Positions 56,727 through 64,000 of a DNA stretch of 64,000 nt are shown piece by piece; the first letter of the stretch is position 1; the number at the start of each line of letters is the position of its first letter. The translations under genes and the position numbers were made by a program. Under the pieces are notes generated by a model. The model had not been told where the DNA came from and searched no databases. It saw nothing but the letters and a program-made list of their open reading frames with translations. This DNA is from Rhizobium sp. Root483D2. GTDB taxonomy: Bacteria > Pseudomonadota > Alphaproteobacteria > Rhizobiales > Rhizobiaceae. The DNA lies in assembly GCF_001426685.1 (NCBI RefSeq), contig NZ_LMFB01000015.1, positions 1 to 64,000 on the forward strand, read 5' to 3'.

Positions 56727-56909
56727 ACCCCCTCATCCGACCCTTCGGGCCACCTTCTCCCCGTTGGGGAGAAGAGGTAGCTTGTGGCGAACACCTCGCC
56801 ACATGAAACACTCTAGTCTCGATAGTTGGCTGGGATCGACGCAGCCGCAGCGCGCTCCCTCTTCTCCCCAGCGGGGAGAAGGTGGCCCGGAGGGCCGGAT
56901 GAGGGGGAA
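56727..56909. repeat. Rhizobial palindromic intergenic repeat, family B (RIME-like), copy 3
   Basis: Outer arms CCCCCTCATCCGACCC and GGGCCGGATGAGGGGG, with inner CACCTTCTCCCCGTTGGGGAGAA and TTCTCCCCAGCGGGGAGAA blocks. About 180 bases, the longest copy here. It fills the space between ccmA and ccmB inside the operon. Confidence 0.82.
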
Positions 56910-56933
56910 CCACACGGAAGAATGTCCACGGCA

Positions 56934-57581
56934 TCAGGACGATACCTCCTCAAATACGCCCGCAAACCCCGTCATCCGCAATTCCCGCGCATCCACCCCC
57001 AATGGCTGATGCGTCGCCGCGACCGCGATACCGCCAGCGCTCAAATGCCGCTCCACCAGTCCGGCAAACATCCGGTCCGCCGCCGCATCCAGCGCTGCCG
57101 TCGGTTCGTCGAGGATCCAGACCGGCCGGTGGGCGACCAGGAGCTTGGCCATGGCGATGCGGCGCTGCTGTCCGGCCGAGAGATAGCCGAAAGGCAGATG
57201 CGAAATTCCACCGAGACCGAGGGCTTCCGTTGCCTCTTCGATGCCGATGCCGGACCCACTGGGCGAATCACCCATGAAGGATTTCCAGAAGGAGAGATTT
57301 TCGGCAACGGTCAGCTCGCGCTTCATCGCATTGCGGTGGCCGAGATAATGGCAGAGCTCGCGCGGATGGCCAATGTCGGCGGATGTATCGTCCAGCCGGA
57401 CGCTGCCGGATTCCGGCGTCAAAAGTCCCGCCAGCACGCGCAGTAAAGTCGATTTGCCGGACCCGTTCGGACCGGTGACGATCAAGGCTTCCCCCGCTTC
57501 AAGAACGAACGAAATATCGTGGAAAATCAGGTCCTCGCCCCGTTTCGCACTGAGGCCTTCGACACGCAGGCGGATCGGCAT
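56934..57581 (-). CDS. ccmA: Haem exporter ATP-binding protein CcmA
   Basis: 215 residues. Walker [12 protein letters not shown], signature LSAGQQRRIAMAKL (SAG instead of SGG, usual in CcmA), Walker B WILDEPTAALD. It powers release of holo-CcmE. First gene of ccmABCDG; divergent from acnA. Confidence 0.94.
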   Translation of the reverse strand: MPIRLRVEGLSAKRGEDLIFHDISFVLEAGEALIVTGPNGSGKSTLLRVLAGLLTPESGSVRLDDTSADIGHPRELCHYLGHRNAMKRELTVAENLSFWKSFMGDSPSGSGIGIEEATEALGLGGISHLPFGYLSAGQQRRIAMAKLLVAHRPVWILDEPTAALDAAADRMFAGLVERHLSAGGIAVAATHQPLGVDARELRMTGFAGVFEEVSS

Positions 57582-57844
57582 TCACATTCCTTTTACGACG
57601 TTCGTCGCAGTGCAAAAAAATTGTCTCAAATTGAGGACGGATGGTCTGGCACGTTCCGGAGAAATTATCTATAACCGCCCCAACACGCCAGCGGTCGGCG
57701 TGAATTTCATCCTAGCGCCGAACATGGAATGATTTCCACGTACGGACAGCGGAAATGGCCGTACCCGCATCCCATATCGCGCTTTAAATGCGTTCGGGCG
57801 TTCGTGCGTCACGTTTTGGCGATCTAACGGAACGGGGTATTCCA

Positions 57845-60535
<2,691 letters not shown>

Positions 60536-60561
60536 TGCATCCTTGATGCTGATATGAACGA

Positions 60562-60592
60562 AGCCGGGGCTTTCACGAGCCCCGGCTTTTTT
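60562..60592 (+). terminator. Intrinsic terminator of acnA
   Basis: AGCCGGGGC pairs with GCCCCGGCT across a short loop and is followed by six T, 27 bases after the acnA stop. Clear rho-independent terminator. Confidence 0.95.
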
Positions 60593-60741
60593 GTGATCGC
60601 GGCTGCTCAGGCCTCACTCCAACGTGATTTTCCGTTGAAAGAGGAGCGGCGTATGAAGGAGGCCGACAGAGACTGTACGCCTGTACAACACCGTGAAATA
60701 CAGACCGTTCAATGCCGAAAGCCCTTGCCATGGAAGTGCCG

Positions 60742-61500
60742 ATGTCCGCATCAAGTACCGTTTGCCGTATCATGCTCGCCTGTGGCCTTGGCCTCCTGGC
60801 GATGCCGGCGGTGGCGCAGGACGCGGGCAAGCCGGCAGGCGTCGTTGAACTGTTCACCAGCCAGGGCTGCTCGTCGTGCCCGCCCGCCGATGCTGCCTTG
60901 AAGACGCTGATCGACGATGGCAAGGTCGTGGCGCTGTCCTATCACGTCGATTACTGGAACTATCTCGGCTGGGCCGATACGCTGGCTTCCAAGGACAACA
61001 CCGCCCGGCAATATGCCTATGCCAGAATGTTTGGCCGCAGCGGCGTCTATACGCCACAGGCCGTGCTCAATGGCCGCGATCATATCAATGGCGCGGATCT
61101 GGACGGAATCAACAACCGGCTTTCATCGATGGATGCCGCCGGAAAAGGCCTTGCCGTCCCGATCTCGGCCAGCGTCAACAAGGATGAGATGACGATCAAG
61201 ATCGGCGCCGGTACCGGCAAGGCCAATGTCGTCGTCGTCTATTTCAATCGCGAGAAGCTGGTCGATGTCCAGAAGGGCGAAAACAGCGGCAAGAAGATTT
61301 CCTACTGGCACTCGGTGCGCGACATCCAGACGATCGGCATGTGGGATGGCAAGCCCGCCAACTTTGTTCTGCCGGCCTCTGTCCTTAATGAAGGCGAAAA
61401 TGGCGGCTGCGCCGTGCTGTTGCAGAAGATGAAGGACAGCGAGACGCCCGGCGCCATCGTCGGAGCGACGACAGTGATGGCAGAGACGACCGCCAACTGA
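60742..61500 (+). CDS. DUF1223 exported thioredoxin-like protein
   Basis: 252 residues with a signal peptide ending near AVAQ. The mature part begins VVELFTSQGCSSCPPADA, a CxxC motif in a thioredoxin-like fold, the DUF1223 hallmark. Its role is unknown; the exposed thiol pair suggests periplasmic redox or metal handling. ATG 60742 is chosen because GGAAG precedes it and the signal peptide starts cleanly there. Confidence 0.9.
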   Translation: MSASSTVCRIMLACGLGLLAMPAVAQDAGKPAGVVELFTSQGCSSCPPADAALKTLIDDGKVVALSYHVDYWNYLGWADTLASKDNTARQYAYARMFGRSGVYTPQAVLNGRDHINGADLDGINNRLSSMDAAGKGLAVPISASVNKDEMTIKIGAGTGKANVVVVYFNREKLVDVQKGENSGKKISYWHSVRDIQTIGMWDGKPANFVLPASVLNEGENGGCAVLLQKMKDSETPGAIVGATTVMAETTAN

Positions 61501-61902
61501 CGGTCAGGGCGATTTTGACGCCAATATGGTTCGGCCCGGCAGCATCGAGGGGCTGGGGCTGAGGGTTCGAAGATGCCGGACCGAACCGGCCATGTTTTGC
61601 AGATGCAAGCAGCACCCGAGCCACACGGCGTCTGGAGTAGCCGCGACCGAAGGACGCTTGCCGCTCCATTGCTGCACCGCTCAAGGCAGAAAAATCCTCA
61701 AACAGACATGCAGGCCGGACACAGGGAAGGACTTCCCAGTACCAACGAGCGCGAGTTTCCGTGTCAATTGGGGCGACGATTTGTTTGAAATGCGGCACGC
61801 TGAAAAAAGTCTCCCACAATTGCGGGCGGCGTTGCGGCTTGCTTTTCGCCCAAGGTCAGGCAAACTGTAACCGTCCTGTCACAAAAAAAGGCCGGAGTAC
61901 CG
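61501..61902. other. Intergenic region without recognised features
   Basis: 402 bases. Several open frames exist on both strands (up to about 140 codons) but their products are low in hydrophobic-core pattern and rich in Arg/Cys/Ser, unlike real proteins. The right end carries the GGAG ribosome-binding site of the DUF2794 gene. Nothing else seen. Confidence 0.5.
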
Positions 61903-62310
61903 ATGACTGATCAGCCGGATTTGCCGCAAGGCGAGACCCGTTCCGAAAGGCAGAAATCATCCGATGTGGTTGTTAACCTGCAGGAATATCGCAGCAGCAA
62001 TCAGGACCAGCTCCCCATCACCTTCCACCGCCGCGAACTCGATATGATCCTCAGGGTCTACGGCCGCATGGTGGGCGAAGGCGAATGGCGCGATTATGCC
62101 ATGGACCATCTGCGCGACAAGGCCGTGTTCTCGGTTTTCAAGCGGTCGGGGGAAATGCCGCTGTTCAGGATTGAGAAGAACCCGAAACTGTCAGCCAAAC
62201 AGGGCGCCTTCAGCGTCGTCAACACGCATGGCATGATTCTGAAACGCGGCCATGACCTGCAGCAGGTTCTCAAAGTCTTCGACAAGATGCTCAAGGTCAT
62301 CAAGAGCTGA
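61903..62310 (+). CDS. DUF2794 protein
   Basis: 135 residues. VVNLQEYRSSNQDQLPITFHRRELDMILRVYGRMVGEGEWRDYAMDHLRDKAVFSVFKRSGEMPLFRIEKNP is the conserved alphaproteobacterial DUF2794 core. No signal or membrane segment; function unknown. GGAG lies nine bases before ATG 61903. Confidence 0.92.
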   Translation: MTDQPDLPQGETRSERQKSSDVVVNLQEYRSSNQDQLPITFHRRELDMILRVYGRMVGEGEWRDYAMDHLRDKAVFSVFKRSGEMPLFRIEKNPKLSAKQGAFSVVNTHGMILKRGHDLQQVLKVFDKMLKVIKS

Positions 62311-62868
62311 TCAGCTGCGATAGAGCGTATCGGGATAAAGGCCGGGCTCCGGATCGCTCTTCAGGCCTTCGCCGAGCGGCAATTGCATGATGATCGTATC
62401 AAGCCAGCGGCCATGCTTGAAGCCCGTGCCCCTCATCAGCCCGCCATGCTCGAATCCCGCAGCACGGTGAACCGCGACGGAGGCCGGATGCGCTGCGCCG
62501 ATAACGGCGACCATCTGGCGGAAACCGAGTTGCGTGCAGCGCTGGATGAGTTCTGCAAGCAGCGCCTTGCCCACACCCTGCCCGCGCGCCTCCGGCGCCA
62601 GATAGATCGAATCCTCGACCAGGAAACGGTAGGCGGTGCGGGTGCGGAATGCCGAAGCATAGGCATAGCCCAGCAGCAGACCACCCGCATCGACAGCAGC
62701 GATATAAGGATAGCCATTGCCGGTGATGAGAGAAAAGCGCGCGGCCATTTCGGCTTCGTCCGGCGGCGTCATTTCGTAGGATGCCACCCCGTTCAGCACC
62801 GATTCGCGGTAGATTGCAGTTATGGCCGGGATGTCGGATGCGGTCGCGTCGCGCAGGGTGAAGGACAT
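62311..62868 (-). CDS. GNAT N-acetyltransferase (phosphinothricin acetyltransferase-like)
   Basis: 185 residues. FTLRDATASDIPAITAIYRESVLNGVASYE is the start of the PAT/YwnH group; the acetyl-CoA loop reads EARGQGVGKALL and the C-terminal GFKHGRWLDTIIMQ is characteristic. Known relatives acetylate phosphinothricin or methionine sulfone. ATG 62868 is preferred to TTG 62874. It converges with the DUF2794 gene with no gap. Confidence 0.88.
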   Translation of the reverse strand: MSFTLRDATASDIPAITAIYRESVLNGVASYEMTPPDEAEMAARFSLITGNGYPYIAAVDAGGLLLGYAYASAFRTRTAYRFLVEDSIYLAPEARGQGVGKALLAELIQRCTQLGFRQMVAVIGAAHPASVAVHRAAGFEHGGLMRGTGFKHGRWLDTIIMQLPLGEGLKSDPEPGLYPDTLYRS

Positions 62869-62951
62869 GGGCAAACCTGTCTGGAAGAATAATCCCGTTT
62901 GCCATATCGCATTCAGGCATTCAAGTGTGCAGCTTGCAGAAACTGGGCAAC

Positions 62952-62977
62952 AAAAAAGGCGGCCGAGGCCGCCTTTT
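62952..62977 (-). terminator. Intrinsic terminator of the ybhL-type gene
   Basis: Near-perfect 11-bp stem (AAAAGGCGGCC with its complement); six T follow on the minus strand. Lies 22 bases after the stop of the Bax inhibitor-1 family gene. Confidence 0.9.
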
Positions 62978-62998
62978 CAGATCTATGTCCGTTCCGGA

Positions 62999-63742
62999 CT
63001 ATTCTTTGTTTCCGAGGAAACGCAGCATGAACAGGAACAGGTTGATGAAGTCGAGATAGAGGGTCAGCGCGCCCATGATAGCCTTGCGGCCAGTGGCTTC
63101 GGCGCCGTCTTCTTCAAAATACATTTCCTTGATCTTCTGGGTATCGTAGGCGGTGAGGCCTGCGAAGATCAGAACACCGATGGCCGAGATCGCAAAATCA
63201 AGCGCCGAGGAGGCGAGGAAGATGTTGACGATCGAGGCGATGATCAGGCCGAACAGGCCCATCATCAGGAACGAGCCCATGCCCGACAGGCTACGCTTGG
63301 TGGTGTAGCCGTACAGCGACAGGGCGCCGAACGAAGCGGCCGTGACGAAGAACGTCTGGGTGATGCTCTGGCCGGTGTAGATCAGGAAGATCGACGACAG
63401 CGAGAGACCCATCAGACCGGCATAGACCCAGAAGGTCGTCTGCGCGGCGGATACGCTCATCGAGTTGATGCGGAAGCTCATGTAGAACACCAGAGCCAGC
63501 GGCGCGAGCATGATAACCCACTTCAGCGGGCTCACATAGATCGCCTGACCGAAAGCTGTCAGCTGTCCGTCTGCAAAAGCGAACTGGAACGCAGCGAAGG
63601 CCGCGATACCGGTGATCGCCAGACCGAGGGCCATCAGGTTGTACACCTTGAGCATATAGGTGCGCAGACCTTCGTCGATTACGGCCCCCGCCTGTGCGCC
63701 GGCAGGCGACATTCGGGTTTGGTAGTTTCTAAGATCAGCCAT
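62999..63742 (-). CDS. Bax inhibitor-1/YccA family membrane protein (YbhL type)
   Basis: 247 residues with seven transmembrane segments. LRTYMLKVYNLMALGLAITGIAAF, a central FFVTAASFGALSLYGYTTKRSLSGMGSFL and the di-aspartyl C-terminal region TAYDTQKIKEMYFE identify the family, which conducts Ca2+ in some members. AGAGG precedes ATG 63742. The leader contains a candidate ybhL RNA element. Confidence 0.93.
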   Translation of the reverse strand: MADLRNYQTRMSPAGAQAGAVIDEGLRTYMLKVYNLMALGLAITGIAAFAAFQFAFADGQLTAFGQAIYVSPLKWVIMLAPLALVFYMSFRINSMSVSAAQTTFWVYAGLMGLSLSSIFLIYTGQSITQTFFVTAASFGALSLYGYTTKRSLSGMGSFLMMGLFGLIIASIVNIFLASSALDFAISAIGVLIFAGLTAYDTQKIKEMYFEEDGAEATGRKAIMGALTLYLDFINLFLFMLRFLGNKE

Positions 63743-63757
63743 TGTTTCCTCTTTAAA

Positions 63758-63847
63758 AGCCCCGGTTAAGTTTACGGTGTCGGGCGGTAAGGGCGCATCC
63801 CTTTTTTAAAGGTGCCAGCCACTTGACCCAGGCGCCGCTGCGGGGCT
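63758..63847 (-). promoter_or_regulatory. Candidate ybhL leader RNA
   Basis: On the minus strand AGCCCCG (63847-63841) pairs with CGGGGCT (63764-63758), closing a ~90-base structured leader just before the YbhL-type gene. A ybhL leader motif is known in front of this gene in alphaproteobacteria. Placement rests on gene context and the closing stem; I did not verify the internal consensus. Confidence 0.6.
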
Positions 63848-63900
63848 CCAGCATGCCTAAAGGGAATATGATGTCGAAATACGACTTGCACAAGACCGGC

Positions 63901-63938
63901 AGCCCGCAGAATCCGCCAAAATGCGGATTCTGCGGGCT
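63901..63938. repeat. Perfect 16-bp inverted repeat near the window end
   Basis: AGCCCGCAGAATCCGC (63901-63916) and its exact complement (63923-63938) around CAAAAT. It is the strongest hairpin in the last kilobase. TTT follows on the plus strand but no long T run. It could end a plus-strand transcript or be an unlabelled regulatory hairpin. Confidence 0.7.
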
Positions 63939-64000
63939 TTCGAGGGGTAGCGTTAACGGTTAACTGCCCTTCACAGCTCGCGCAGGACGGGTGCAGCCTT

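Noticed and set aside
61385-61870. Two overlapping frames of 114 and 144 codons after the DUF1223 gene
   Set aside because: Composition (Arg/Cys/Ser runs), no ribosome-binding site and no family pattern; treated as intergenic.

Overview
The window is a stretch of an alphaproteobacterial, almost certainly Rhizobiaceae, chromosome (Rhizobium/Agrobacterium/Ensifer type). It is GC-rich. It has the rhizobial block ffh - chorismate mutase - rpsP - rimM - trmD - rplS - leuC, a SAM-II riboswitch in front of metA, a candidate ybhL leader RNA, an FtsK of alphaproteobacterial size, and five copies of rhizobial palindromic intergenic repeats (RIME-like). Nearly everything is chromosomal housekeeping or ordinary accessory content. 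One short AT-rich island stands out.

Layout. 1-60 looks like an insertion-sequence end. 442-9.1 kb: a PAS-PAS-GGDEF protein, an APH(3')-type kinase, an M48 lipoprotein protease, the thiamine importer thiBPQ (minus strand, TPP riboswitch in front, a repeat between thiB and thiP) and a SixA phosphatase. 9.1-19 kb: an L,D-transpeptidase, an OmpR-type regulator, a cNMP-binding protein, a flavin monooxygenase, exonuclease III, a LolA-like protein, ftsK, and glnK-amtB behind a sigma-54 promoter. 19-28.7 kb: tesB, a UbiH-type hydroxylase, a CnoX-LON domain-Trm112 cluster, a prolyl-tRNA editing protein, tRNA-Gly(GCC), an exported intradiol dioxygenase, an SDR, galM, a GNAT gene that appears to start with CTG, and metA. 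28.9-36 kb: a DUF4345 protein, a membrane diguanylate cyclase, the AT-rich island, an ABC-F protein and thiamine pyrophosphokinase. 36-46.8 kb: two divergent regulator/efflux pairs (MarR-DHA2 and TetR-MFS) with clear palindromic operators, leuC, an amino-acid ABC importer pair, a higBA toxin-antitoxin pair, a methyltransferase, rplS and a TauE protein. 46.8-52.5 kb: a large membrane GGDEF protein, trmD, rimM, rpsP, chorismate mutase and ffh. 52.8-64 kb: an orphan gene, an MBL-fold hydrolase, ccmABCDG (minus strand, split by a repeat), acnA, small DUF proteins, a GNAT and ybhL.

The island (about 31.0-33.0 kb) holds two plus-strand genes one base apart: a ParA/MinD-type P-loop ATPase and a single-domain SIR2 (SIR2_2-like) protein. 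SIR2 proteins of this type are NAD+-consuming effectors in several anti-phage systems. I do not recognise a ParA + SIR2 pair as a named system, so this is the best candidate for something undescribed. The SIR2 reading frame is broken at a run of six T that is also a perfect U UUU UUG slippery heptamer. It is therefore either a recent inactivation, a sequencing error or a programmed -1 frameshift.

Connections: thiBPQ brings in thiamine, and TPK (34.9-35.5 kb) can convert it to the TPP sensed by the thiB riboswitch. glnK-amtB form the ammonium uptake and sensing pair. ccmABCDG is the haem export and thiol-reduction part of cytochrome c maturation. Three GGDEF proteins point to c-di-GMP signalling, and they differ in the product-inhibition site.
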